From NCBI GenBank assembly GCA_947089135.1, contig CAMUJF010000005.1, forward strand, positions 72,920-136,919: 64,000 bases of DNA. The letters are read 5' to 3'. A model generated the notes under the pieces. It was not told the DNA's origin. It made no database searches and worked only from the letters and a program-made list of their open reading frames with translations. The stretch is from an uncultured Clostridia bacterium (GTDB taxonomy: Bacteria > Bacillota > Clostridia > Oscillospirales > Ruminococcaceae). Below, piece after piece: positions 1 through 8,428 of the stretch. A program made the translations under genes and the position numbers. Each line of letters begins with the position of its first letter. The stretch's first letter is position 1.

Positions 1-821
1 GCAGCCATAATATAGTTTTCACCGTTTGCCTGAACAGCGGTATAGTCATATTCGGGACCGAGGCATATAGCAAGGTTTCCGGGAAGCGTCCATGTTGTAG
101 TAGTCCAGATAACAAAATAGGTCTTGTCTAAATCAATACCCAATGGTGCAAGCTTACCCTTGTCGTCGGTAACCTTAAACTTAACGTAAACGGAGAAGCA
201 TGGATCGTCCTGATATTCTATCTCAGCCTCTGCAAGAGCTGTCTGACAGTCGGGACACCAGTAAACAGGCTTCAGTCCTTTATAGATATATCCTTTTTTG
301 TACATCTCGCCAAAGATTTCGACCTGTCCTGCTTCTACCTCAGGATTCAAGGTAAGGTACGGATCATTAAAATCTCCCCATACTCCGAGACGCTGAAACT
401 GCTTGCTTTGGTTGTCCACTTGCTTTAAAGCATACTCCAGACAGTGCTTTCTAAGTTCAACGGGAGGTATCGCGCCGTTTTCAACACCGATCTCCTTAAG
501 AGCCTTAAGCTCAATAGGCAGACCGTGTGTATCCCAACCCGGAATATAAGGAGCGCAGTAACCGCTCATATTTTTGCTTCTGACAATAATATCCTTTAAA
601 ATCTTGTTCAGGGCAGTACCCGTGTGAATATCGCCATTTGCATACGGAGGACCGTCATGAAGAATAAATTTTGGCCTACCTTCGTTCTTTTTAATCATTT
701 CATAGTAGGTCTTGTCTTTTTCCCAGTTTTCAAGCATAATGGGCTCTTTTTGAGTAAGATTTCCTCGCATTGAAAATTCTGTCTGGGGAAGATTGATTGT
801 TGAATTATAGTCCTGCGCCAT
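1..821 (-). CDS. ileS: Isoleucyl-tRNA synthetase, N-terminal part (runs off the window)
   Basis: Class I aminoacyl-tRNA synthetase that charges tRNA-Ile in the cytoplasm. The first 273 codons are visible and the rest lies beyond base 1. Translation shows the class I signature PPYANGDIH at about residues 58-66 (the HIGH motif region) inside the IleS-typical HDGPPYANGD context, then the start of the CP1 editing insertion with a CPDC zinc-like pair (YWCPDCQTALAEAE). The ATG at 819-821 follows a GGAGAG ribosome site. It sits only 19 bases after divIVA, so it is probably read from the upstream division-gene operon. No T-box leader is present in that gap, although ileS genes of Firmicutes often have one. 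Confidence 0.97.
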   Translation of the reverse strand, partial: MAQDYNSTINLPQTEFSMRGNLTQKEPIMLENWEKDKTYYEMIKKNEGRPKFILHDGPPYANGDIHTGTALNKILKDIIVRSKNMSGYCAPYIPGWDTHGLPIELKALKEIGVENGAIPPVELRKHCLEYALKQVDNQSKQFQRLGVWGDFNDPYLTLNPEVEAGQVEIFGEMYKKGYIYKGLKPVYWCPDCQTALAEAEIEYQDDPCFSVYVKFKVTDDKGKLAPLGIDLDKTYFVIWTTTTWTLPGNLAICLGPEYDYTAVQANGENYIMA

Positions 822-840
822 TGGTAATTCTCTCCTTGGT

Positions 841-1554
841 TTATTTATTATGTCCGAATTTTAATTCTCCGAACTTGCTTTCCGCTGTTTTGGAAGTACC
901 CGCGGGAATCGGGTCGTCAAAAGGGTATGGTTGCTTGTCTTGCCTGTATGGATTATCCATAACTCTGGTAGCTTCAAGATTGTGCTGAGCCGGCTGAGGC
1001 TGAGCATGAACCTGCGGTTCTTCGCTCTGTACAGGAGCAGGAGCCTGCGCTGGCGTCTTTGCCGCAGAAGCATCAGATACCGATTCACGGGGTTCCTCTG
1101 AATCGTCCTCATAATCCGGGATAGCCGTGATCTGTTCAAGATGCTGCTTATACATATTCAGCAGATTGGCCTTAAAGTCTGAAACTTCCTGCTGCATTTT
1201 AACAAGACAACGTTTTTCCTTTTCAAGCTGAACCTTGGTGCTGCCGATGATCTCTCCAGCCTTGGCTCTCGCTTCGGAAAGTATCTTATCCGCCTGTACC
1301 TGAGCGTCCGCAATAATTGTTCTGCTCTGCTTCTGCGCACCTATAAGAGCGTCTTTCAAGGCTTCCTCATCTTTTTTGTATTCACGCACGCTTTCCACAA
1401 GAACCGCTATCTTCTTTTCAGATTCCTCCTTGTCCCGCTGATATCTTTCAATATCCCGCGCGATCTCACGGAGGAAATCGTCAACTTCTTCAGTTTTATA
1501 ACCGGGTCTTGCCTGTTCAAAGCGCTTGTTGTTAATATCCTTAACGCTCAGCAT
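841..1554 (-). CDS. divIVA: DivIVA-domain cell division / polarity protein
   Basis: About 237 residues. The N-terminus (LSVKDINNKRFEQARPGY, then EEVDDFLREIARDIE) is the DivIVA membrane-curvature domain. A long charged coiled coil follows to about residue 130, then a Pro/Gln/Ala-rich low-complexity tail. Proteins of this family sit at division septa and poles and recruit partners. A GTG twelve bases upstream opens the same frame, but GAGGTGG overlaps that GTG and is well spaced from the ATG at 1552-1554, so I chose the ATG. It lies in the usual yggS-sepF-ylmH-divIVA-ileS order. Confidence 0.93.
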   Translation of the reverse strand: MLSVKDINNKRFEQARPGYKTEEVDDFLREIARDIERYQRDKEESEKKIAVLVESVREYKKDEEALKDALIGAQKQSRTIIADAQVQADKILSEARAKAGEIIGSTKVQLEKEKRCLVKMQQEVSDFKANLLNMYKQHLEQITAIPDYEDDSEEPRESVSDASAAKTPAQAPAPVQSEEPQVHAQPQPAQHNLEATRVMDNPYRQDKQPYPFDDPIPAGTSKTAESKFGELKFGHNK

Positions 1555-1570
1555 GATTGCTACCACCTCA

Positions 1571-2344
1571 TTAAATATATTTTTTTACTGTAATATGGAA
1601 TCTGTCCTTTTTGGTTTTACCGTTAACAGAATCCAGAATAAACTTTCCGAAACCTCTTGCCGAAAATACATCTCCGCATTTAAGACAGTATGACGCCGAT
1701 TCAACGGTACAGTAATTGACCGTAACCCCTCCGCCTTTTACTATATCAGCAGCCTTTCCGCGGCTTACACCAGCCGCCAAAGCAAGAACGCTGTCAAGCC
1801 TTAACGATGAAACTGAACCGTTTCTTTCGGAAAATGTCTGCTCAACTTTTATATCAGGACTTGTGTCCTCCTCAGCTTTAACGCCTACAGAACCTATCTT
1901 TGTTACTTCAGAGAGAAGAACGTCCTTGACGGTATCATAAACAAAAGCTGTCGTAAGTCCATTTCCAACAACAATATCGCCAAGCATTTCTCTTTTGATC
2001 TGCCGTGACATAAACGCGCCAAGAAAATCTCTGTGTGAAAGCCTGTCGTTCTCCCTGTACTTAAAAGTGAGCGCGGAAACAGGAAATCTAACGTCTTCGC
2101 AGTATTCCGGAAAAACTCCCAAAACCTTTCTCGAAGCGTCTTCATATCCACCGTAAAAGCTATACTGTACAAATCCGCGCTCATTAAGAACAGACTGCGT
2201 CAAAGATATCTGCCGTTCATCAAGAAATACGGAAAATTTGGGACAATAGCTTTTCTCACAAATATTTATCATATCGGCGATGTGAGAGACCAGTATCCTG
2301 TCATCATCGGAAAGTCTTGAATAATACTCGTTAAGCTTACTCAT
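1571..2344 (-). CDS. ylmH: YlmH-like S4-domain RNA-binding protein
   Basis: 257 residues, the normal length for the YlmH family, which sits between sepF and divIVA in most Firmicutes. The N-terminal two thirds is the YlmH-specific domain, with a conserved DIVVGNG segment near residue 120. The C-terminal part (about 180-245) is an S4 RNA-binding fold, shown by SVLALAAGVSRGKAADIVKGG and VTVN. Family members act on stalled ribosomes or peptidyl-tRNA in ribosome quality control. That role is family knowledge, not seen here. The gene starts 3 bases after sepF ends, implying co-translation with the division genes. Confidence 0.92.
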   Translation of the reverse strand: MSKLNEYYSRLSDDDRILVSHIADMINICEKSYCPKFSVFLDERQISLTQSVLNERGFVQYSFYGGYEDASRKVLGVFPEYCEDVRFPVSALTFKYRENDRLSHRDFLGAFMSRQIKREMLGDIVVGNGLTTAFVYDTVKDVLLSEVTKIGSVGVKAEEDTSPDIKVEQTFSERNGSVSSLRLDSVLALAAGVSRGKAADIVKGGGVTVNYCTVESASYCLKCGDVFSARGFGKFILDSVNGKTKKDRFHITVKKYI

Positions 2345-2347
2345 TTA

Positions 2348-2773
2348 TCAGAGAAAAACCCCGTTGTTTTCAAGTTCGCCAACAAGATCCTCGCCAACAA
2401 AGCCAACATTATAGGGAGTGATAATAAACGTATTGTTTGCAACCGGCTTGATATTACCGCCGTTTGCATAAGCAACGCCGCCGAGAAAATCAATGATCCT
2501 TCTAGTAACGTCAGGAGTAGTGGACTCCAGATTAAGCACAACTGTTTTTTTGGAATTCAGGTGATCCGCAATTTGTTTAGTATCCTGAAAGACCTCGGGT
2601 TTTACAAGAATAACCTGAAGCTGCGCTGTGGCATGAATATTTACTACCTTGTTTCTTTTGCTGACCTCGTCGTCGTAATTATCGTTTAAATTATCAAACG
2701 TGTCAAGATCGTTTTCGTTATCGTCCTCGGTATCCATGCCAAGGATCTCTTTCAAGTTACCAATGAAACTCAT
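2348..2773 (-). CDS. sepF: SepF, FtsZ-membrane anchor of the division septum
   Basis: 141 residues. An acidic, flexible linker (about 15-45, rich in D, E and N) separates a short amphipathic N-terminus (SFIGNLKEILG), which in the family binds membrane, from the C-terminal SepF fold (50-141). That fold carries the characteristic TKQIADHLNSKKTVVLNLE stretch and the RIIDFLGGVAYANGG stretch. SepF tethers FtsZ and shapes the septum. It is directly adjacent to yggS upstream and ylmH downstream, the standard division-cluster arrangement. Confidence 0.95.
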   Translation of the reverse strand: MSFIGNLKEILGMDTEDDNENDLDTFDNLNDNYDDEVSKRNKVVNIHATAQLQVILVKPEVFQDTKQIADHLNSKKTVVLNLESTTPDVTRRIIDFLGGVAYANGGNIKPVANNTFIITPYNVGFVGEDLVGELENNGVFL

Positions 2774-2797
2774 TTGTTTTATTCTCCTTCTCTTTTT

Positions 2798-3481
2798 TCA
2801 TTTTCTGGAACCGAAAATACCGGAACCAATCCTTACAATATTTGAACCGTATCTGACGGCTGAAACGTAATCGGAGGACATCCCCATTGATAGGATATCC
2901 ATATCTGTGTTTTTATAACATGATGATTTTAAATCATTAAATAAGCGCTGAAGCTTTTCAAACGATTCCTCCGATCTTCCAATCGGCGGAATGGACATCA
3001 AACCTTTGACTCTGATATTCTTAAGCTCCGACACCTCGCCGAGAAGCTCGTCCAGCATATCGGGAAAAACGCCGCTTTTGGACTCCTCCGCACCGATGTT
3101 GACCTCGATAAGCACATTCATGCACTTTTCTGCTTTTGCGGCGTATCTGTCTATCTCGGAAGCAAGTTTTAAACTGTCTACCGAATGTATCATTGTTACG
3201 CTGTCTATAATATACTTGACTTTATTGGATTGCAGGTGTCCTATAAAATTGACCTCAGCTTTCAGGTCATAAAAGTCCCTTTTTTCAAGGTACTCCTGAA
3301 CACGGTTTTCTCCGAGAAGTGTTATACCCTCGTTTACTGCGGCATTAACACGCTCATAAGACACTGTCTTGGTAACTGCCATAATTCTGACCGTATCATC
3401 GGACTTTCGGTATTTGGTCTTAGCTTCCTCAACATTATAGCGTATCCGCTTGATATTTTCGGAAATTACATGATCCTCCAT
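2798..3481 (-). CDS. ylmE: YggS/YlmE-type pyridoxal phosphate homeostasis protein
   Basis: 227 residues, the full length of the PLPBP family, a fold-type III PLP-binding barrel without known catalysis. The cofactor lysine is expected in the MAVTKTVSYERV segment (about residues 34-45). GENRVQEYLEK, FIGHLQSNKVK and SMGMSSDYVSAV are family hallmarks near residues 57, 80 and 200. It acts in the cytoplasm to buffer PLP and amino/keto-acid balance. Its position immediately before sepF is conserved in Gram-positive bacteria. Confidence 0.94.
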   Translation of the reverse strand: MEDHVISENIKRIRYNVEEAKTKYRKSDDTVRIMAVTKTVSYERVNAAVNEGITLLGENRVQEYLEKRDFYDLKAEVNFIGHLQSNKVKYIIDSVTMIHSVDSLKLASEIDRYAAKAEKCMNVLIEVNIGAEESKSGVFPDMLDELLGEVSELKNIRVKGLMSIPPIGRSEESFEKLQRLFNDLKSSCYKNTDMDILSMGMSSDYVSAVRYGSNIVRIGSGIFGSRK

Positions 3482-3501
3482 ACCAACACTCCCCCTGCGG
3501 A

Positions 3502-4845
3502 TCAGTCTTCCTGCCAGATATCTTCCTCGTCATCATCATCTTTTTCAGACTCGGTTTCCGAAACCTCCGGCTCATCCGTGATTTTCACGGAACGGCTTGT
3601 CTCCTCCTCAGATACTTCATCAGAAACAGACATTTCTTCAGCATACAGGTCTGAGGATATCTCGCCTTCTATAATTATATCATCGTAAACGCTGACATAA
3701 TCGCTGTCCGAAGTTATTTGAGAAAGGATATACTCGCTGCACTCATATATCGGATTTATTTTTTTAAAGGCAATTCTTTGTCCCAGAAGTATGTAAACAC
3801 CCTTTTCGTTGTCCTTGTCAAATCTTATTGCGTTTCTCGGAACTTTTATACCCTTGTGATCGTTTAAAATAATTTCTACACGTTCCGCCCTGCGCTGAAC
3901 AAGATTGTAAGTCAGCTCGTCGCAGGAAAGGACAATTATACTTTCATTCGGATCGTCCGTTTCGGATATATTGTTAATAACAGCGGTAACCGTATCGGGC
4001 GTTGATGAAAATTTTACAGTAACGCTGCTTCCGACGCGAAAGTCCGTGATTTTCGGATCAACGATACCGATCATTTTCCATTCGTATCCGTCAACTATCT
4101 TTCCGACAGCGTTCCCGCTGCTTTCTTTTCTTGACTCCGCCACAATATCCTTTATTTCCTTGGCAGTGATCCTGTCGATCGTATCCGGAGAAAGCTTGCT
4201 CTCAAACCCATCCGTATGACCTATAAAATAACCTGCATTTTCTGCGGTTACAGTTCCTGACGGTTCCCTGCTCATTTTTTCAAGTTCGGAAATTTTGGAA
4301 TTAATATTGTCTATCGCACTGTTAAAATCTGTTTCCTCGTTAATAACTATCTGATATATGTCCATAAGCGTTTGGAGCTTTTTACGTTCTTCATCAAGCG
4401 ATTCCAAATCGTTCTCAGCTATAAGAAAAGCTATTGTCTGATACTGCTCATCGATCTGTTCTGAAATAAACGCCGGCTCTACAACAGCTGTCGTTCCGGG
4501 ATTCTGAGCGCTTTCAAGCAATTCGACTTCCTCTTTCAGCTTTTTTATCTGCTGATTAACAAGAATGTCATTCTCACTTTGATAGGTATATGCAACAACA
4601 GAACCATTTGCGACCTTACTTCCGTCACGGCAGGTATAGCTGATAACTCCGTTTGCCCTGCTGTTTATAACAGTTTCATTCCTGACATAAACGCCATGAA
4701 ATGCAACCTTTTCCGCAGAGGAATAGATAACTGCCGTTTCAGTAACGTAATCATCCTTGAACTGCATACTTATTTGGCTGAAAACAGTTATCATAATAAA
4801 CAGCGACAAAAAGAACACCAGTATCCTTACTGTAATAGTGTTCAT
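3502..4845 (-). CDS. HlyD-like membrane-fusion / adaptor protein
   Basis: 447 residues. One N-terminal membrane segment (about 6-26) is followed by a biotinyl-lipoyl-like segment (ANGVISYTCRDGSKVANGSVV, about 65-85), a central helical coiled-coil region (about 95-195) and a beta-rich C-terminal domain (about 250-370). It ends in a highly acidic tail. This is the architecture of HlyD-type adaptors, which link exporters to the outside. No transporter gene lies next to it. It sits between hfq and yggS, only 3 bases from hfq, with a weak ribosome site, so translation is probably coupled to hfq. The fold call is fair; the substrate is unknown. Confidence 0.75.
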   Translation of the reverse strand: MNTITVRILVFFLSLFIMITVFSQISMQFKDDYVTETAVIYSSAEKVAFHGVYVRNETVINSRANGVISYTCRDGSKVANGSVVAYTYQSENDILVNQQIKKLKEEVELLESAQNPGTTAVVEPAFISEQIDEQYQTIAFLIAENDLESLDEERKKLQTLMDIYQIVINEETDFNSAIDNINSKISELEKMSREPSGTVTAENAGYFIGHTDGFESKLSPDTIDRITAKEIKDIVAESRKESSGNAVGKIVDGYEWKMIGIVDPKITDFRVGSSVTVKFSSTPDTVTAVINNISETDDPNESIIVLSCDELTYNLVQRRAERVEIILNDHKGIKVPRNAIRFDKDNEKGVYILLGQRIAFKKINPIYECSEYILSQITSDSDYVSVYDDIIIEGEISSDLYAEEMSVSDEVSEEETSRSVKITDEPEVSETESEKDDDDEEDIWQED

Positions 4846-4848
4846 AGC

Positions 4849-5079
4849 TTACTGTTCCGAATCGAGAATTGATATCTGTTTTGAAGGAACTATAGTGGAA
4901 ATAGCATGTTTAAACACCATTTCCTGCTTTCCGTCACACTCAATTATCACAACATAGCTGTCAAATCCTTTAACTATCCCCTTAAACTGGAAACCGTTCG
5001 TAAGGATAAAGTTGGCTTGTATCCTGTCTTTTCTTAACTGGTTAAGGAATACGTCCTGAAGGTTCATGCTTTTGTTCAT
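4849..5079 (-). CDS. hfq: RNA chaperone Hfq
   Basis: 76 residues. It carries the Hfq opening NLQDVFLNQLRKDRI, the Sm1 motif region (QFKGIVKGFDSYVV) and the Sm2 signature KHAIST at residues 57-62, in the proper spacing. The protein forms a hexameric ring that binds U-rich small RNAs and mRNAs. GGGATGG precedes the first ATG; a second ATG at codon 5 could also serve. It lies downstream of miaA, as in many bacteria (miaA-hfq), here with a 105-base gap in which I saw no clear terminator or gene. Confidence 0.97.
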   Translation of the reverse strand: MNKSMNLQDVFLNQLRKDRIQANFILTNGFQFKGIVKGFDSYVVIIECDGKQEMVFKHAISTIVPSKQISILDSEQ

Positions 5080-5184
5080 TTTACCATCCCTTCTGATCCA
5101 TGCGTTTACTGAAAAAGAGTATATCTTTAAAAGTACGCAGCATCAGGATAAACATTTTTACTACATCCGAGCAAATATAAATGC

Positions 5185-6147
5185 TCAATTATTATTATAA
5201 CATAAAATTTCTGATTTGGCTACTATTTTTTTGCATATTTCAATAAATTCATCAAAATTATAAATTTCGTCCAAATAAATCCAATTAATTCGTTCATCAC
5301 GACGAAACCAAGTAAGCTGTCTTTTGGCATATCTGCGAGAGCTTTGCCGTATTTTGTCAAGACAGCTCTCCAGATCCACAGTTCCCTCAAAATATGGAAT
5401 AAGCTCCTTATAGCCTATCGCCTGACATGCCGTGCCCAACTTTTCATTATCGTAAACTTTCTGACATTCCTCTACCATTCCGTTCTCCGCCATGAGGGTC
5501 ACCCTGCGGTCTATCCTCTCATAAAGTTTGCCTCGGTCGCGGAAATTCAGTCCTATCATGCATACATTGTATGGCGAGTCCTTTCCCCTGTTCATTTTTT
5601 TGTAATCACCGAACTTTAATCCTGTTAATTCGTATATTTCCAATGCACGGATTATCCTCACAATATTTTGACTCGGAACAATCTCTGCCGTTTCCGGATC
5701 CACCGCACGAAGCCTTTCGTGCATTGCTTCGTTACCCAAAGCCGCAGCCTCCTGCTCAAGCCGTCTGCGTACCGTACCGTCGGTCTCGGCAGTATCAAAA
5801 TTAACGTTGTCAATAAGAGAATTGATGTAAAGACCCGTTCCTCCAACTAAAACGGGAAACTTTCCTCTTTCAGCAATCTCCGATATTGTCTGCTTAGCAA
5901 GAGCGGTATAGTCCGCAACGCTGAATCTTTCGCCCATGTCTATCACGCTTATTAGGTGATGCGGTATACCCTTGGTTTCCTCTTTTGTCGGCTTTGCCGT
6001 TACAATGTCCAGTCCCTTATAGATCTGCATTGAATCGGCGGAAACAACTTCGCCGCCGTATTCCTTGGCAAGAGCGATACCGGCTGCCGTTTTTCCCGAA
6101 GCAGTGGGACCGCAGACAACAAGCAGCGGTATTTTTTTTTCGGACAT
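5185..6147 (-). CDS. miaA: tRNA dimethylallyltransferase MiaA
   Basis: 320 residues. It transfers a dimethylallyl group to N6 of A37 in tRNAs that read UNN codons. The Walker A loop GPTASGKT is at residues 13-20. VSADSMQIYKGLDI follows at about 35-48, PHHLI near 61, and the family segment GGTGLYI near 102. The C-terminal region carries RQLTWFRRDERINWI. It is next to mutL and cooperates in function with miaB, which acts on the same base and is encoded at 12063-13433 in the same gene run. Confidence 0.97.
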   Translation of the reverse strand: MSEKKIPLLVVCGPTASGKTAAGIALAKEYGGEVVSADSMQIYKGLDIVTAKPTKEETKGIPHHLISVIDMGERFSVADYTALAKQTISEIAERGKFPVLVGGTGLYINSLIDNVNFDTAETDGTVRRRLEQEAAALGNEAMHERLRAVDPETAEIVPSQNIVRIIRALEIYELTGLKFGDYKKMNRGKDSPYNVCMIGLNFRDRGKLYERIDRRVTLMAENGMVEECQKVYDNEKLGTACQAIGYKELIPYFEGTVDLESCLDKIRQSSRRYAKRQLTWFRRDERINWIYLDEIYNFDEFIEICKKIVAKSEILCYNNN

Positions 6148-6157
6148 ATCTCCCCTC

Positions 6158-8098
6158 CTACAGTACTCTCTTAAACTGCTTCTCCATTTCCCTCTTTGTC
6201 AACCTGAACATTACCGGTCTGCCATGTGGGCAGTATCTTATTCTTTCGTCGGTAAGAATGATTTTAACTATCTCGGAAAGTTCCCTGAGCGACGTGATAT
6301 CGTTAGCCTTTATCGCCGCCTTGCAGGCAAATGTATGATACATATCGTCAAGAATTTCAGGCATTGGGTTTGCCTTGTTCTCGCAGATATTTTTCGCCAG
6401 CTCAATAATAAGGTCTTTAGGATCGCAGCCGTCCAGGATACTCGGTATGCCCTTTACCTCAACGTCTGAGGATCCTGATATCTCAAATTCAAAGCCAAGC
6501 TCGCGTACAAAATCCGCGTTCTGTATGAGCGCGCTGAATTCTCCGTAGTCAAGAAGAACGTCCGCAGGCTGGAGCAGCAGTTGACAAACAAGCTTCTGCT
6601 GACCCGATTTCAACTTCTCAAATAAGATTCTTTCATGTGCGGCGTGCTTGTCCACGAACACAAGATCGCTTTCCACTTCGGCAATGATATAGTTCTTGAA
6701 TGCCTCCCCTATCACGCGGAAATAAATTTCCTTCGGCTGCTCTATGGGAACTTCTTTTTTCTTTTCAAAGGAATTTTCCGAAATATATTTGAACTGCACG
6801 TTTTCCATAGGTTTGAGCTGTTCTATAGCGTCCTCGCCGTCAGTCTCAGGCAGTATGTCATAAGGGACATTCACAATGTTTTCATTTTTAGGATATGGTG
6901 GAGACTGCTGAACATACGTCTGAGGCACAAATGGTTTTGAAGCAACGCTCTGTACCGGCATCTCCTCCCTAACAGTGGGACGGGTCTCATGAACGGACGA
7001 AACGTTTGACAAAGCGGAAAAGGTGTCCTGAGAATAGATGGGCTGCTGTTCGGGAAGCGGCTTTGTATAATCGGGTTTAGGCGGCTTTACGGTAATTTCC
7101 GCAGGAGCAGTATCAAGCAGTATGGCGTTTTTTACCGCAAAATAAATGCTGTCCGCAATAATTTTTTCGTCGGTAAAGCGCACCTCGATCTTTGCTGGGT
7201 GAACGTTTACGTCCATTATCGACGGCGGTATTGTCATTCTCAAAACACAGGACGGGAACTTGCCCTCCATAATGCTGTTACGGTAAGCGTGTTCAAGAGA
7301 ATATGTACAGGTCTGGGACTTTACATATCTTCCATTAATGAAAAAGTGCTGCATAGTACGGTTGGGCCTGCCGAAAAGAGGCTTTACCGTAAATCCGTCT
7401 ATCCTTATGCCGTTTAGCTCGTACTCCACTGGTATCATCGAAGCGGCGAACTGCTTTCCCATAATAGAATATATTGAAGAATACAGTTCCCCGTCCCCTG
7501 CTGTGATAAATTCCTGCTTATTGTCGCGGATAAATTTAAACGCTACTTCAGGGTGTGAAAGAGCTATTTTGTCAATGATTGAAGCAACGGCGTTGCCCTC
7601 GGAAACATCCTTTTTGAGAAATTTCAGACGCGCAGGCACATTGAAAAAAACGTCTCTTATTATAATAGTAGTGCCGTCGGGGCAGCCTGCCCGCTCGTAC
7701 TCCTTTTCTTCGCCGCCCTCAATGGAATACCGAACGCCGTACTGTCCCTCGGCAGTTTTGGTCAGAACCTCCACCTTAGCCACTGCGCAAATGGAAGCAA
7801 GCGCCTCCCCGCGGAATCCGAGAGTCATAATACTGTTAAGATCGTCCTTGTCGTGAATCTTGCTGGTGGCATGACGGAGAAAAGCCGTTGGCACGTCCTC
7901 ATAGTCAATACCGCAGCCGTTGTCCGTCACGCGAAGATAGCTTATGCCGCCCCGCTTTATTTCCACGGTAATGCTTGTTGCGCCGCTGTCTATGGAATTT
8001 TCCACCAATTCCTTGACAATAGAGCTTGGGCGTTCTATCACCTCGCCCGCGGCTATTAATTCCGCCGTTTCCTTGCTTAAAACCTGTACTCTTGACAT
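6158..8098 (-). CDS. mutL: DNA mismatch repair protein MutL
   Basis: 646 residues. The N-terminal GHKL ATPase carries the ATP-binding segments VENSIDSGA (32-40), DNGCGI (about 59-64) and GFRGEAL (about 94). A proline-rich linker (about 340-430) leads to the C-terminal dimerisation and endonuclease domain. There DKHAAHERI, near residue 480, corresponds to the DQHA(X)2E(X)4E metal site with K for Q. This is the nicking type of MutL found in bacteria lacking MutH. It is in the same transcription unit as mutS, its direct partner. Confidence 0.97.
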   Translation of the reverse strand: MSRVQVLSKETAELIAAGEVIERPSSIVKELVENSIDSGATSITVEIKRGGISYLRVTDNGCGIDYEDVPTAFLRHATSKIHDKDDLNSIMTLGFRGEALASICAVAKVEVLTKTAEGQYGVRYSIEGGEEKEYERAGCPDGTTIIIRDVFFNVPARLKFLKKDVSEGNAVASIIDKIALSHPEVAFKFIRDNKQEFITAGDGELYSSIYSIMGKQFAASMIPVEYELNGIRIDGFTVKPLFGRPNRTMQHFFINGRYVKSQTCTYSLEHAYRNSIMEGKFPSCVLRMTIPPSIMDVNVHPAKIEVRFTDEKIIADSIYFAVKNAILLDTAPAEITVKPPKPDYTKPLPEQQPIYSQDTFSALSNVSSVHETRPTVREEMPVQSVASKPFVPQTYVQQSPPYPKNENIVNVPYDILPETDGEDAIEQLKPMENVQFKYISENSFEKKKEVPIEQPKEIYFRVIGEAFKNYIIAEVESDLVFVDKHAAHERILFEKLKSGQQKLVCQLLLQPADVLLDYGEFSALIQNADFVRELGFEFEISGSSDVEVKGIPSILDGCDPKDLIIELAKNICENKANPMPEILDDMYHTFACKAAIKANDITSLRELSEIVKIILTDERIRYCPHGRPVMFRLTKREMEKQFKRVL

Positions 8099-8416
8099 TT
8101 ATACCTCCATGTCGGAATCCGTATCGGGATCTTCAATATAATACTCAATATTTTCGGCGTCCTCGGGCAGCGGCATAACAGTCAATGTACCACACTTTTC
8201 ACAAAGATATGCGTCAAGACCGTATCTACCCATTTTATATCTTTTAGCTCCAAATTTTAAATCGGATTTAACAAAAAGTGAGTTTGGAAATTTACTGTAT
8301 TTTTTAATAGATTCTTCATAGTACCAATCAATACTGTGGTTTACGCCCAATCTATCCCAAGAAGGGAATACTATGCACCCTTTTTTCATACTTTCGCCGC
8401 ATTTTGGACAGTTCAT
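8099..8416 (-). CDS. Small zinc-ribbon protein (DUF6487-like)
   Basis: 105 residues. Two CxxC pairs, MNCPKCGESMKKG at residues 3-6 and YLCEKCGTLTV at about 72-75, suggest a single zinc ribbon split by a central domain. Similar short proteins starting CPxCGxxMxxG are annotated PF20097/DUF6487 from memory; a profile search would settle this. The C-terminus is acidic (EDAENIEYYIEDPDTDSDMEV is the tail region). It ends directly against the mutL start and follows mutS by 12 bases, so it is co-transcribed with mismatch repair. I cannot assign a function. Confidence 0.7.
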   Translation of the reverse strand: MNCPKCGESMKKGCIVFPSWDRLGVNHSIDWYYEESIKKYSKFPNSLFVKSDLKFGAKRYKMGRYGLDAYLCEKCGTLTVMPLPEDAENIEYYIEDPDTDSDMEV

Positions 8417-8428
8417 GAAAATTCCCTC

